A DNA stretch of 64,000 nt, taken from contig NZ_CP039731.1 in assembly GCF_005155025.1 (NCBI RefSeq), forward strand, positions 372,001-436,000, written 5' to 3'. Numbering within the stretch: position 1 is the first letter of the stretch; each line of letters starts with the position of its first letter. This document shows, piece by piece, positions 18,549-27,492 of the stretch. The notes beneath the pieces are model-generated. The model was not told the DNA's origin and searched no databases. It saw nothing but the letters and a program-made list of their open reading frames with translations. The position numbers and the translations under genes are program-made. The stretch is from Aquitalea aquatilis (GTDB lineage: Bacteria; Pseudomonadota; Gammaproteobacteria; Burkholderiales; Chromobacteriaceae).

Positions 18549-19295
18549 TCAGAAATCGACGAGCTGATGTTGCCTGAGGTAATCCAGCACAACTTGCGCT
18601 TTCTCGACAGAATCACCCTGTTTTACGACTATCCCGGCAGACTTGCCCTCGCCCCCGGCAATGGCCCCCTGCATGCGGGCATGGCCACTGAGCTTGCTGG
18701 CGGCCACCAGCGCCCGCGCGCGGCGGGCCGGCTCCAGCACCACCGGGGCCAAAGCCGCGCCCGTGGCGGCTTTGCGGCGAATCTTGCCCTGCTGCAGCCG
18801 GGCATAACTCCAGCCCGGCGCAGTGGCGGCGCGCGGGTTGACGCTGGCTACCAAAGGCAGGCTGGCCTGCAAGGTGCGCCGCACCCCCTTGGGCAGGGCC
18901 TGCACGGCCTGCCATTGCTGGTCGGATTTCGACAAGGCCAGTACATCCGGCAGCAAGGCCCGGCCCAGTTGCTCGGCCAACTGATAGGGCAGCAGGCCGG
19001 AGCCATCGCCACCGCCAGCACGGGCACCACACAGCACGATGGCGTAATCCTGCAAGGCCTCGGCCAAGGCGGTCAGTACCTCGCGGCCCGCCGCCAGTGC
19101 CAGGGTGTGGATATGCGTGGCACCCCGCGCCAGATAGTCGGCCAGCGCGGCATCGTCGGCAGCGCCGGCGTACCAGACATCAACTTGATCAGAAATGCGC
19201 TGCGCCAGCGCCAGTGCAGCCAGATCCGCCTCGCCGGCACAGGGGCGGCCGCTGACCGGGTGTACTGCGGGGGCAACCAGGACGGCTATTTTCAT
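18549..19295 (-). CDS. Electron-transfer flavoprotein beta-like subunit of the dimethylglycine dehydrogenase set
   Basis: This 248-residue protein is a divergent EtfB homologue. It has the N-terminal MKIAVLVAPAVHPVSGR and the AMP-binding-type segment CGARAGGGDGSGLLPYQLAEQLG, with a basic middle (GKIRRKAATGA). It is very Ala-rich. In Pseudomonas an equivalent pair (PA5400-PA5401 region) stands beside dgcAB and is thought to carry electrons from the demethylation. It follows the EtfA-like gene by 143 bp. It is probably dedicated to betaine breakdown rather than to fatty-acid oxidation. Confidence 0.85.
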   Translation of the reverse strand: MKIAVLVAPAVHPVSGRPCAGEADLAALALAQRISDQVDVWYAGAADDAALADYLARGATHIHTLALAAGREVLTALAEALQDYAIVLCGARAGGGDGSGLLPYQLAEQLGRALLPDVLALSKSDQQWQAVQALPKGVRRTLQASLPLVASVNPRAATAPGWSYARLQQGKIRRKAATGAALAPVVLEPARRARALVAASKLSGHARMQGAIAGGEGKSAGIVVKQGDSVEKAQVVLDYLRQHQLVDF

Positions 19296-19438
19296 TGCTG
19301 TTTCTCCTTAAAGCCGAAATCTGCTGCGCTTCAGTGATACTGCGTTAAAAACGCCTGCGGAATGCTCATTTACGCTCATGTAAACTCCGCTTCCTCATGC
19401 GTTTTCGCCTTGTCTCACTCTAGCTCGCTAGATTTGCC
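19296..19438. other. Structured spacer between the etf genes
   Basis: The spacer of 143 bp is long for an operon. It contains GCGTTAAAAACGC and several short direct motifs (ACGCTCATGTAAACTCCGC, TAGCTCGCTAGATTTGCC) that resemble spacer elements dispersed in related genomes. There is no T-run terminator. Only one copy is in this window, so repeat status is inferred. Confidence 0.4.
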
Positions 19439-20539
19439 TCAGACTAAATTACGCTCGCGCCGTACCAGCGCTTCGAATGCCGTGATGAAGGACTGGCAGT
19501 CGTCGATGATGCTGAGGTCGGCACGCTTGATCATGGGCGCGGCGGCATCCAGGTTCACCGCGATCACATGGCGGCAGGACTTGATGCCCTGCAGATGCTG
19601 CACCGCGCCGGAAATGCCCAGTGCGATATAGGCGCTGGCCTGCACCGTCTTGCCGGTCGCCCCCACCTGCTTGTCGCGACTGAAGCGGCCATCGTCCACC
19701 GCCACCCGCGAGGCAGCCACTGCCGCCCCCATGGCTTCGGCCAGCGCCAGGAAAGCCGGCACATCGCGCACACCATTGCCGGCGGAGATAATCAGGTCGG
19801 CTTCTTCCAGCGCCAGCGCAGAGGCCGGGCTGGCAGCGCTGCCCAGGTCCTGCACCAGCTCGCTGACGGCAGGCAAGGCAGCGGTTTCCAACCGCTCGCC
19901 CTTGCCGACAAACGGCAGTTTAGCCTCGGCCACACCACGCGCCAGCAGCAATACTTGGCCGCGTTCACGCAGGCTGAAGCCGGCACCGGGCTGGCGGCGG
20001 CGCACGCCATCGGCGGCGATTTCCACCACATCAGTCACCACCGATAGCCGCGCCCGGCAGGCAAAACGGCGGCCCAGATCGGCATCTTCACCACGGTCGG
20101 CAAACAGCACGGTGTGCGGGGCTTCTTGCTGCATGAGCCGCTGCAACTGCGCCAGTTTCTGTTCCGGCGCATAGCCGGGGTCGGCCACGGTCAGTGCCCG
20201 GTCCAGCGCCAGTTCAGCCAGCGTGTCGGTGCTCGCGTCTTCCATGCCGTACAGCAAGGCCAGCACTTCGCCGTCCTTGCCCGCCAGGATGGCTGCGGCG
20301 GCAATCGCCTCGCGGGCGGCATCGTCCAGTTGGCCGCGTTCGGCATGCGCCACCACCAGCAGGCGCTGGCTGAATGGCCCGCCGCTACGCAATGGTTTGT
20401 GGGCCGGACCATGGGCCAGCAGCGCGGCATCGCGGCTGCCGCTGTCGTCGCCCAGCACTATGCGCTTGAGGCCGCTGGGCCCCAGCACCCACGGGCGGCG
20501 CGGGTCCACGCGCGGGATGGCCTGGGTAGAAAAATCCAT
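19439..20539 (-). CDS. Electron-transfer flavoprotein alpha-like subunit of the dimethylglycine dehydrogenase set
   Basis: The 366-residue protein starts at the ATG at 20539, with AGGAG six bases upstream; the GTG one codon earlier is too close to that site. The C-terminal EtfA FAD domain is intact: VGATGKTVQASAYIALGISG, then KSCRHVIAVNLDAAAPMIKRADLSII. The N-terminal part is divergent (RPWVLGPSGLKRIVLGD). It lies 62 bp after dgcB. Confidence 0.88.
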   Translation of the reverse strand: MDFSTQAIPRVDPRRPWVLGPSGLKRIVLGDDSGSRDAALLAHGPAHKPLRSGGPFSQRLLVVAHAERGQLDDAAREAIAAAAILAGKDGEVLALLYGMEDASTDTLAELALDRALTVADPGYAPEQKLAQLQRLMQQEAPHTVLFADRGEDADLGRRFACRARLSVVTDVVEIAADGVRRRQPGAGFSLRERGQVLLLARGVAEAKLPFVGKGERLETAALPAVSELVQDLGSAASPASALALEEADLIISAGNGVRDVPAFLALAEAMGAAVAASRVAVDDGRFSRDKQVGATGKTVQASAYIALGISGAVQHLQGIKSCRHVIAVNLDAAAPMIKRADLSIIDDCQSFITAFEALVRRERNLV

Positions 20540-20601
20540 CACATTCTCCTTGTAAGGATGGTCGAACCGGGCGGTGCAGCAGCACCCTGCCCCGGCTCGC
20601 C

Positions 20602-22491
20602 TCAGGCCAGGCGCTCGGCCACCAGCTCGGCCAGTTCAATCACCTCCGCCCGCTCGCCTACCACGCCTTCCAGCATGGCCGTGCAATTGGGACAGGCCAC
20701 CGCCACCCGGCCGCTGCCGGTTTCGAGGATGTCGTCCATGCGCATGTCGGGAATACGGCGCTGGCCGGGGATGTCAGTAAAGGCCGCACCACCGCCCCAG
20801 CCGCAGCAGCGGGCATCGCGGCCGGAACGTGGCATTTCCACCACCTTGATGCCGATGCCCTTCAGCACATTGCGCGGTGCGTTGTAGCCGTCGTTGTAAC
20901 GGCCCAGATAGCAGGGGTCGTGGAAGGTAAGCGCAGGCAGCGGCGTGGCATCGGCCTTCAGCGGAATGGCGCGGCGCGCCAGCAAGTGCTCCAGCAGCTT
21001 GCTGTGGTGCCATACCTCAAACTGGCCACCCAGCGCCGGATATTCATTGGCCAGACAATGGAACACGTGCGGGTCCGGGGTGACGATGTGCTCAAAGCGG
21101 TATTGCCGCAGCGTGGCGATATTGGCCTGCGCCAGGCGCTGGAAGCCGGCTTCGTCACCCAGACGCCGTGCCACGTCGCCGCAGTCGCGCTCGGCCTCGC
21201 CCAGCACCGCCACTTTCACCCCGGCCGCCTTCAGCACTTGCACCAAGGCGCGCAGCGCACGCTGGTAGCGCATGTCGAAGGCCCCCTCACCGGCCAAGAG
21301 CAGCCAGTCGGTGTGTTCGCCGGGCTGCAATACCGGCAGGTCGAGGTCAATCGCCCAGTGGTAACGCACCGCCAGCGGGTAGCCGCCCACGGTGTCGGTA
21401 TTGCGCAGATTGGCCAGCGCCTCGCTGCCCTTGCCCGGCACTTCGCCACGGCTGAGGGTGAGGTGGCGACGCAGATTGACCACGGTATCCACGTGCTCGA
21501 TCAGCATCGGGCAGTTTTCCACGCAGGCGCGGCAGGTGGTGCAGGACCACAGCGTCTCCGCCGCCAGCACGCTGCCGACGATGTCCTCACCCGGCTTCAC
21601 CAGCACCGCCGCTTCGCGCCCCGGATGGGGGTTGCCGGCATAGGCCAGATCGCCGCCCCGGCTTTGCGCGGCCACCATGTCCTGGATCAGCTTTTTCGGG
21701 TTGAGCGGCTGGCCGGCGGCATAGGCCGGACAGGCAGCCTCGCACTTGCCGCACTGCACACAGGCGTCGAAGGACAGCAGGCGGTTCCAGGCGAAGTCCT
21801 CCACCTTGGCCACGCCCAGCTCACCAGCGGCGAGATTGAGCGGTTTGAGGTCGGAAGATTTACCGGCAAAGCGTTCGACACGGGGGTGAAAGGCCAGATG
21901 TAGCAAACCGGCCACCGCATGTTTCATCGGCCAACCCAGGCCGATGCCCAGCGCCAGCTCGGCCCCGCCCAAGGCCAGCATCAGCAGGGCCACCACCGCA
22001 ATCAGCTGCCCGGCCATACCCAGCTGCGGACCGGCAAACAGCAGGCCGGCAGCCAGTAGGCTACCCAGGGCAAACAGGCGCAGACGGGCGGGCAACACTT
22101 GCCAGCGGCCTTGCGACAGCCGTGGCGGCGCTTGCAAACGGCGAGCCTGCATCATGCGTGCGCCCAGCAGCATCACCGCCGCCATCAGCACCAGCAGCAC
22201 ATCCAGCCAGCCCTGATACAGCATCAGGCCGTAGTTGAGTGCCGATAGCAGCAGGATGGCCACCCCGCCACCGGCAGCGGCGACGTGGGCGCGCGCCACG
22301 GCGGGCTCACGCGCCACCACATGGTGGATATCGACAAAATAGCGCTTGGGCATGGCCAGGAGGCCAAGCCAGGACACGCTGGCGCTGCGCCCCTGCTGCC
22401 ACAGGCTGGCGCGTCTGGCCAGGCCCCCCAGCAGCAGGAGTGCACCCAGCCAGAACAGTCCGGTCAGGGCATGGGCAAGGGAGAAGCTCAT
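20602..22491 (-). CDS. dgcB: Dimethylglycine demethylation protein DgcB, membrane Fe-S protein
   Basis: The 629-residue protein has several N-terminal membrane helices (about 8-24, 72-92, 95-112, 140-180), then two 4Fe-4S motifs (CVQCGKCEAACP at 244-255 and CTTCRACVENCP at 317-328) and two CCG domains (HDPCYLGRYNDGYNAPR and RDARCCGWGGG). This heterodisulfide-reductase-like layout suits passage of electrons from DgcA and the Etf pair to quinone. It starts one base after the dgcA stop, so the two are coupled. Confidence 0.92.
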   Translation of the reverse strand: MSFSLAHALTGLFWLGALLLLGGLARRASLWQQGRSASVSWLGLLAMPKRYFVDIHHVVAREPAVARAHVAAAGGGVAILLLSALNYGLMLYQGWLDVLLVLMAAVMLLGARMMQARRLQAPPRLSQGRWQVLPARLRLFALGSLLAAGLLFAGPQLGMAGQLIAVVALLMLALGGAELALGIGLGWPMKHAVAGLLHLAFHPRVERFAGKSSDLKPLNLAAGELGVAKVEDFAWNRLLSFDACVQCGKCEAACPAYAAGQPLNPKKLIQDMVAAQSRGGDLAYAGNPHPGREAAVLVKPGEDIVGSVLAAETLWSCTTCRACVENCPMLIEHVDTVVNLRRHLTLSRGEVPGKGSEALANLRNTDTVGGYPLAVRYHWAIDLDLPVLQPGEHTDWLLLAGEGAFDMRYQRALRALVQVLKAAGVKVAVLGEAERDCGDVARRLGDEAGFQRLAQANIATLRQYRFEHIVTPDPHVFHCLANEYPALGGQFEVWHHSKLLEHLLARRAIPLKADATPLPALTFHDPCYLGRYNDGYNAPRNVLKGIGIKVVEMPRSGRDARCCGWGGGAAFTDIPGQRRIPDMRMDDILETGSGRVAVACPNCTAMLEGVVGERAEVIELAELVAERLA

Positions 22492-22492
22492 G

Positions 22493-24553
22493 TCAGAAAT
22501 CCTTCACCAGACGCAGGGCGTCGTAGATGGCACCGTGGATGTTGTGCATGGAAATGCAGTCGCCCACCCGGAACAACAGGAACTCGCCCGCCGCCAGCGG
22601 CTCTGCCAGACAGGGCTGCGGCTGCGAGGCAAACAGGGTGTGGATATCGGTCTGGCCCTGGTTCTTCGACTGCTCTTTCATGTCCCAGTACAGGCTGTCA
22701 TTGGGCAGGATGCCGTTTTCGATCACCACCTGATCCACCGCCCGTTCTTCCAGCGCCTCGGTGTATTCATTGCGCAGCACGGCGATTTTCTTGTCGCCCT
22801 CGGCATATACCTTGTCCAGCCAGAAATTGGGGGTGGGGATGATGCCCTGCGCGTACAGACGGCGGTAGAAAATCGGGAAAGTCGTCCCGCCAGTGTCGTC
22901 GCCCACTTTCACGTCCGGGGTGACGATTTCCACCGTGCTGCCACGGCTGGACAGGAAGTCGGCCACGCCAAAACCAGCCTGGGTGCTGACCGCGTCATAC
23001 ACCAGCACGTTCTTGCCCGGCTCCACCTTGCCGGACAGGATGTCCCAGCTGCTGACCGCCACGCCTTCGTCCACGCCCCACTCCGGCACCTGGCTGGTAT
23101 AGGGAATACCGCCGGTGGCCAGTACCACGATGTCGGGTTTCTCCGCCAGGATCATCGCCTGATCGGCGGCCACACCCAAACGGCGGTCCACGCCCAGACG
23201 CTGGGTTTCCATGTCCAGCCAGCGCACGATGCCGGCCATCTGTTCGCGCTGCGGTGCCTTGGCGGCCAGCACGATCTGTCCGCCTACTTGCGGTTGCTTC
23301 TCGAACAGCACCACCTCGTGACCACGCTCGCGCGCCACGCGGGCGGCTTCCAGCCCGGCCGGTCCAGCACCGACCACCACCACCTTGCGCAGCTTGTCCG
23401 CCTTGGTGATGTCGTGCGGCATGGTGGCTTCGCGGCTGGTGGCGGCATTCTGGATGCACAGCACGTCCTGGCCGTGATACTGGCGGTCGATGCAGTAGTT
23501 GGCCCCCACGCACTGGCGGATCTGGTCTTCCTTGCCATCGCGGATCTTGATCACCAGATGCGGGTCAGCCATATGGGCGCGGGTCATGCCCACCATGTCC
23601 ACCATGCCGCTGGCCAGAATGCGCTCGGCCTGTACCGGGTCGCGAATGCTTTGCGCGTGCATCACCGGCACCTTGGATACCGACTTGATGCCGGCAGCCA
23701 GATGCACGAAGGGCTCCGGCGGCAAGGCCATCGGCGGCATGCAGTTGGCCAGGGTGTTGTGGGTATCGGCACCGGAACCCACCACCGACAGGTAGTCGAT
23801 CAGCCCGGTTTCCGACATCGCCGCCGCAATGTCTTTCAACATGTCGTGGCTGAGGCCGTCTTCGTGGAATTCGTCACCGCACATGCGCAAGCCAACACAG
23901 AAATCCGGCCCTACTTCGGCGCGCACGGCATTCAGCACTTCCACGCCAAAGCGCAGGCGGTTTTCAAAGCTGCCGCCCCATTCGTCGGTACGGAAGTTGG
24001 TGCGCGGGCTCCAGAACTGGTCGATCAGATGCTGGTGGGCGGCGGAGATTTCGATGCCATCCATGCCGGCCGCCTTCACCCGGCGCGCAGCCTGGGCGAA
24101 ATCGGCGATGATGCGGCGGATTTCATGTGTCTCGATGGTCTTGGCATTACCGCGATGCACCGGTTCGCGAATGCCGGACGGGCTGACCAGATGCGGCCAG
24201 TGTTCGCCGTAATAGCTGGAACGGCGGCCCATGTGGGTGGCCTGGATCATGATCTTGGCACCGTGGCGGTGCATGGCCTCGCTCAGCCGCGCCAACGGGT
24301 CGATGACGGCATCGGTGGCCAGGTTCACCGATTTCCACCAGCTTTGCGGGCTGTCGATGGACACCGGGCTGGAGCCGCCACAAATGGCGAGCCCCAGGCC
24401 GCCCTTGGCCTTTTCTTCGTAATAGCGGATATAGCGGTCGCCGGGCAGACCGCCCGGCTCGGCATACACCTCGGCATGCGCGGTGCTCACCACGCGGTTG
24501 CGCAGCGTCAGTTTATTCAGGGTAATGGGCGCAAACAGGTGCGGATAGCGCAT
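22493..24553 (-). CDS. dgcA: Dimethylglycine demethylase DgcA, flavin-dependent
   Basis: The 686-residue protein belongs to the trimethylamine-dehydrogenase/2,4-dienoyl-CoA reductase family. It converts dimethylglycine to sarcosine plus a C1 unit. An Old-Yellow-Enzyme barrel (1-340) carries HMGRRSSYYG and EISAAHQHLIDQFWSPRTN. It is followed by a Cys-containing linker (about 345-370) and a Rossmann/FAD half (VVVVGAGPAGLEAARVA at 391-407). The usual 4Fe-4S motif of this family is C-x2-C-x2-C-x11-C; here it reads CVGANYC then C366, so the second cysteine appears to be Ala. The gene follows the V4R-domain gene by 15 bp. Confidence 0.93.
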   Translation of the reverse strand: MRYPHLFAPITLNKLTLRNRVVSTAHAEVYAEPGGLPGDRYIRYYEEKAKGGLGLAICGGSSPVSIDSPQSWWKSVNLATDAVIDPLARLSEAMHRHGAKIMIQATHMGRRSSYYGEHWPHLVSPSGIREPVHRGNAKTIETHEIRRIIADFAQAARRVKAAGMDGIEISAAHQHLIDQFWSPRTNFRTDEWGGSFENRLRFGVEVLNAVRAEVGPDFCVGLRMCGDEFHEDGLSHDMLKDIAAAMSETGLIDYLSVVGSGADTHNTLANCMPPMALPPEPFVHLAAGIKSVSKVPVMHAQSIRDPVQAERILASGMVDMVGMTRAHMADPHLVIKIRDGKEDQIRQCVGANYCIDRQYHGQDVLCIQNAATSREATMPHDITKADKLRKVVVVGAGPAGLEAARVARERGHEVVLFEKQPQVGGQIVLAAKAPQREQMAGIVRWLDMETQRLGVDRRLGVAADQAMILAEKPDIVVLATGGIPYTSQVPEWGVDEGVAVSSWDILSGKVEPGKNVLVYDAVSTQAGFGVADFLSSRGSTVEIVTPDVKVGDDTGGTTFPIFYRRLYAQGIIPTPNFWLDKVYAEGDKKIAVLRNEYTEALEERAVDQVVIENGILPNDSLYWDMKEQSKNQGQTDIHTLFASQPQPCLAEPLAAGEFLLFRVGDCISMHNIHGAIYDALRLVKDF

Positions 24554-24568
24554 GGGGCGACTCCCGGC

Positions 24569-25102
24569 TTACAAGGGGTGAACGGTAAAGATGCAGTAAT
24601 CGGCACCCAGGCCGGCACACTGGCTTTCGCGGCTGACCGTGCGGTAGTCATGGCCCAGGTTTTCGCCCACCCAGTCCATGGCACCGGCAAACCAGCCGGC
24701 AAACAGGTAGCAGGCCATGTGTTCGCTCTGCGGCGCACCGGCCACGCCCTGCGCCAGCACGAAACAGGAGTGGTCCAGGCGAATGCTGGCATTGCCGGTG
24801 GCGGCATCCGCTTCGATAAAGCTGAACAAGCCCCAGCCGCGCTGCGACAGGCGCGACAGGTAGTGTTCGAACACCGCCATGCCGGTCAGGCCATGGGTTT
24901 GCGCCTCGCTGCCACACCAGAAATGGGCAGAACGGTAGCCGGCTTCATACAGCGAATCGGCATAGACCCGGCGGCCCAGCGCGGCCTCGATGGCCAGGTG
25001 GTTGTTGATGAAGAAATGACGCGGCACATACAGCATGGGCAGGCCATTGGTGCTCCACACGCCGGAATCCGGATCGACATCGATGGGAAGTTGAGGTTGC
25101 AT
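24569..25102 (-). CDS. V4R-domain (DUF5943-type) protein of the dimethylglycine operon
   Basis: This 177-residue soluble protein starts at the ATG at 25102 with AGGAG upstream. It matches the small protein that precedes dgcA in Pseudomonas (PA5397 position). The C-terminal half has a 4-vinyl-reductase (V4R)-like domain with a closing pattern SQCAGLGADYCIFTV. Such domains bind small hydrophobic ligands or metals and often sense or chaperone. It is translationally close to dgcA (15 bp), so a role in the demethylase step is likely, but the reaction or ligand is unknown. Confidence 0.75.
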   Translation of the reverse strand: MQPQLPIDVDPDSGVWSTNGLPMLYVPRHFFINNHLAIEAALGRRVYADSLYEAGYRSAHFWCGSEAQTHGLTGMAVFEHYLSRLSQRGWGLFSFIEADAATGNASIRLDHSCFVLAQGVAGAPQSEHMACYLFAGWFAGAMDWVGENLGHDYRTVSRESQCAGLGADYCIFTVHPL

Positions 25103-25490
25103 GCCACTCTCCTGAGCAAGATGGGCGACTTTGTCCGCCATTGCCCAGCATGGTGCAGCAGGCCCAGCACCGGCGGTGCAGCGGGCACGACAGGTATTTG
25201 CCCCATACCGACCAGCCGGTCGCTCCCGGACAAGCCACGACCGTAGCCACCGCCTGCAAGTGCCAGGCCAGCCCTGCCAAATGGCTGGTGCCGCCATCCT
25301 GAGCGGTCTGGCGACTGCACTGAGCCGGCGTCAGCGCCGCACGCCCACTGAACTGGCGCGCTGGCAGCGCCGGCCCAAGCCCTGCAAATTCGGCCAGTCC
25401 AAGCTGGTTATCAATCCGTGCATATTCAACGGTCATGAACCAGCCCGGCCTGGCCGGCTCTTTGCCCACCCCTACTACCTGGTCCAGCCC
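25103..25490. promoter_or_regulatory. Divergent promoter region, dgc operon and hydrolase
   Basis: This 388-bp region lies between the dgc operon (minus) and the alpha/beta-hydrolase gene (plus). It has no convincing gene. It is the natural place for a GbdR-type activator site, but no motif was identified with confidence. Confidence 0.4.
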
Positions 25491-26420
25491 ATGCATACCA
25501 TTACCGACGACGGCACCCGCTTGTTCATCAGCAGGATAGGCGACCGTGACGGCCCGCCGCTCATCCTGTCGCACGGCACCTTTTCCAATCAGCGCAGCTG
25601 CACCCCGCTGGCCCGTCATCTGGCGGCACGTGGCTGGCAGTGCTGGCTGTTTGACTGGCGCGGCCACGGCAGCAGTGCCATGCCACGTCACCCCTACAAT
25701 TTTGAAACGATTGCCGGGCAAGACGTTGTCGCCATCCTGCGGGCAGTAGAGGAAGAATGCGGCGCGCAACGGCCATTCTGGCTGGGGCATTCCGGCGGCG
25801 GGCTGATTGCCAGCCTATGGCTGGCGCGTCAGGGAGCAGACTGCAAGCGGCTGGCAGGGCTGCTCTTGCTGGCGACACAGGCCAGCAGCACGAAGCGGCC
25901 ATGGTGGCCGCAATGGCAGATACGGCTGATGTCCATGCTGCTGCCCTTGCGGCAACAGATATCACCGCGCTGGGCCACAGTGGCCAGCGAGGCAGAAAGC
26001 AGCCTGTTGCTGCGGCAGTGGTGCCGCTGGAATCTGCGGGGTGAAATACGCAGTGCTGATGGCTTCGACTATCTGGCCGCACAGGGACAACAAAGCCTGC
26101 CGGTGCTGGCGCTGGCTGGGGGTGAGGATCGCTTCATTTCGCCTGCTGACGGGTGCCGGCAGTTGCTGGAAAGCTTTGCCAGCCAGGATCAGCGCTTTGT
26201 GCTGTGCGACCTCGCGCACGGCTTTCTGGAAGACTACAGCCACGACCGGCTGTTGCTCTCCAAGAATGCCAAAACCGAAATCTGGCCCTTGCTGGCCAAC
26301 TGGCTGGAACAGCGCGCTGCGCTGTCCCGTGCGCCAGATCAATTCACACCACATGGCCATGGCGGTGAACATTTCACCCAGCCCGGCAGCCAGTTGCTCA
26401 CCAATTTCGACAGCGGCTAG
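25491..26420 (+). CDS. Alpha/beta hydrolase of unknown substrate
   Basis: The 309-residue protein has the alpha/beta-hydrolase fold: an oxyanion loop LSHGTFSNQR (about 27-36), the nucleophile elbow GHSGGG with Ser101, an acid in AGGEDRFISPAD and a His in DLAHGFLEDY. There is no signal peptide. The ATG at 25491 was chosen; its ribosome-binding site is weak and the frame is open upstream, so the true start is uncertain. It is the only plus-strand gene within the betaine block before purU. A choline-ester or betaine-ester substrate would fit the context but is a guess. Confidence 0.75.
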   Translation: MHTITDDGTRLFISRIGDRDGPPLILSHGTFSNQRSCTPLARHLAARGWQCWLFDWRGHGSSAMPRHPYNFETIAGQDVVAILRAVEEECGAQRPFWLGHSGGGLIASLWLARQGADCKRLAGLLLLATQASSTKRPWWPQWQIRLMSMLLPLRQQISPRWATVASEAESSLLLRQWCRWNLRGEIRSADGFDYLAAQGQQSLPVLALAGGEDRFISPADGCRQLLESFASQDQRFVLCDLAHGFLEDYSHDRLLLSKNAKTEIWPLLANWLEQRAALSRAPDQFTPHGHGGEHFTQPGSQLLTNFDSG

Positions 26421-26454
26421 CCGGCAGCGCCGGCTGTCCGCCATCAACGCAGTA

Positions 26455-27300
26455 TCAATGCGTCCACTCGTTTACCTTGGCCGGATTGGCCTTGACCCAG
26501 CCATCGGCGGCGGCTGCCGGCTTGGCACCGTTTTCCACATCCAGCATCACCTTGCCGATCTCCTCCGGCTTCCAGCGGAATTTCTTCAGGAAGGCCACCA
26601 CTTCCGGGGCCTTGGTGCCCAGGCCGGGGTGGATCACGCTGTCGACATGCTCGGCGTCGCCATAGACTTTCTGCGGGTCATCCAGGAAGCGCAGCTTCCA
26701 TTTGGCAAACATCCAGTGCGGAATCCAGCCGGTGACGGCAATGGATTTCTTGCTATTGATGGAGCGGGCCAGTTCGGCGGCCATGCCGGTACCGGAGCTG
26801 GGTAGCAGGGTGTAGTCCAGCTGGTATTTCTTGATGGCTTCTTCGGTTTTCTTCATCACGCCGGCACCGGCATCGATGCCGACAATACGGCCCTGAAATG
26901 CCGCCTTGTTGGCGTTGAGGTCGGCAATGGAATGGGCGGCCACATAATCCGGCACGATCAGGCCGATCTTGGCCCCCGGATAGTTGACGGCCACATCCAC
27001 CACCTTGTCCTTGAACTGGGTGTAATAGGCCTCGTGCGTGGTAGGTAGCCAGGCGGACAGGGTGGCGTCCAGATCACCCCGTGCCACGCCCTGCCACATG
27101 ATGCCGGCGGCCACCGGCACGATTTCCACCGGGTAACCCAGCTTGTTGCGGATGATGTTGGCGGCCACATTGGTGGTGGCCACGCTATCGGACCAGCCTT
27201 CTACATAACCGATCTTGATGGTGGGCTTGTCAGCCGCCTGACTACAGACGGGCAATACCAGGCTGGTCAGCAGCAGGGCAAGAAAATGGCGTTTCAGCAT
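26455..27300 (-). CDS. Glycine betaine/quaternary-amine binding protein, orphan
   Basis: The 281-residue periplasmic OpuAC-type protein has a signal peptide (FLALLLTSLVLPVCSQA before ADKP). Ligand-cage candidates are the Trp residues in EGWSD, AGIMWQG, SAWLPTTHE and VTGWIPHWMF. It is different from the binding protein at 10786 and has no ATPase or permease beside it, so it probably lends specificity to the CbcVW pump, as BetX and CaiX do in Pseudomonas. It lies downstream of the dipeptidase terminator and seems to have its own promoter. Confidence 0.88.
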   Translation of the reverse strand: MLKRHFLALLLTSLVLPVCSQAADKPTIKIGYVEGWSDSVATTNVAANIIRNKLGYPVEIVPVAAGIMWQGVARGDLDATLSAWLPTTHEAYYTQFKDKVVDVAVNYPGAKIGLIVPDYVAAHSIADLNANKAAFQGRIVGIDAGAGVMKKTEEAIKKYQLDYTLLPSSGTGMAAELARSINSKKSIAVTGWIPHWMFAKWKLRFLDDPQKVYGDAEHVDSVIHPGLGTKAPEVVAFLKKFRWKPEEIGKVMLDVENGAKPAAAADGWVKANPAKVNEWTH

Positions 27301-27458
27301 TGCGTTCTCCACAGATAGAAAGGATGAATCAAGGATGAACTGCACAGGACTGCCGCATGGCGGGCTCCTGTTGTTGCGACTGCATGCCCGGTATGTTTGC
27401 GACCAGGGTTCTTGTGATGGCGTGCTGATGCGGTGCGGCAAGGGGAAGCCGGCGGACG

Positions 27459-27486
27459 AAAAAAAGCGGGGCCTTGCGACCCCGCT
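27459..27486 (-). terminator. Rho-independent terminator after the dipeptidase gene
   Basis: On the minus strand AGCGGGG and CCCCGCT form a 7-bp stem around TCGCAAGG, followed by a TTTTTT run. It begins directly after the stop at 27493. Confidence 0.85.
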
Positions 27487-27492
27487 CAAGCT

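Noticed and set aside
22346-25246. 966-codon open frame on the plus strand
   Set aside because: It is antisense to dgcA and the V4R gene; its His/Ala/Gly-rich product has no family features.
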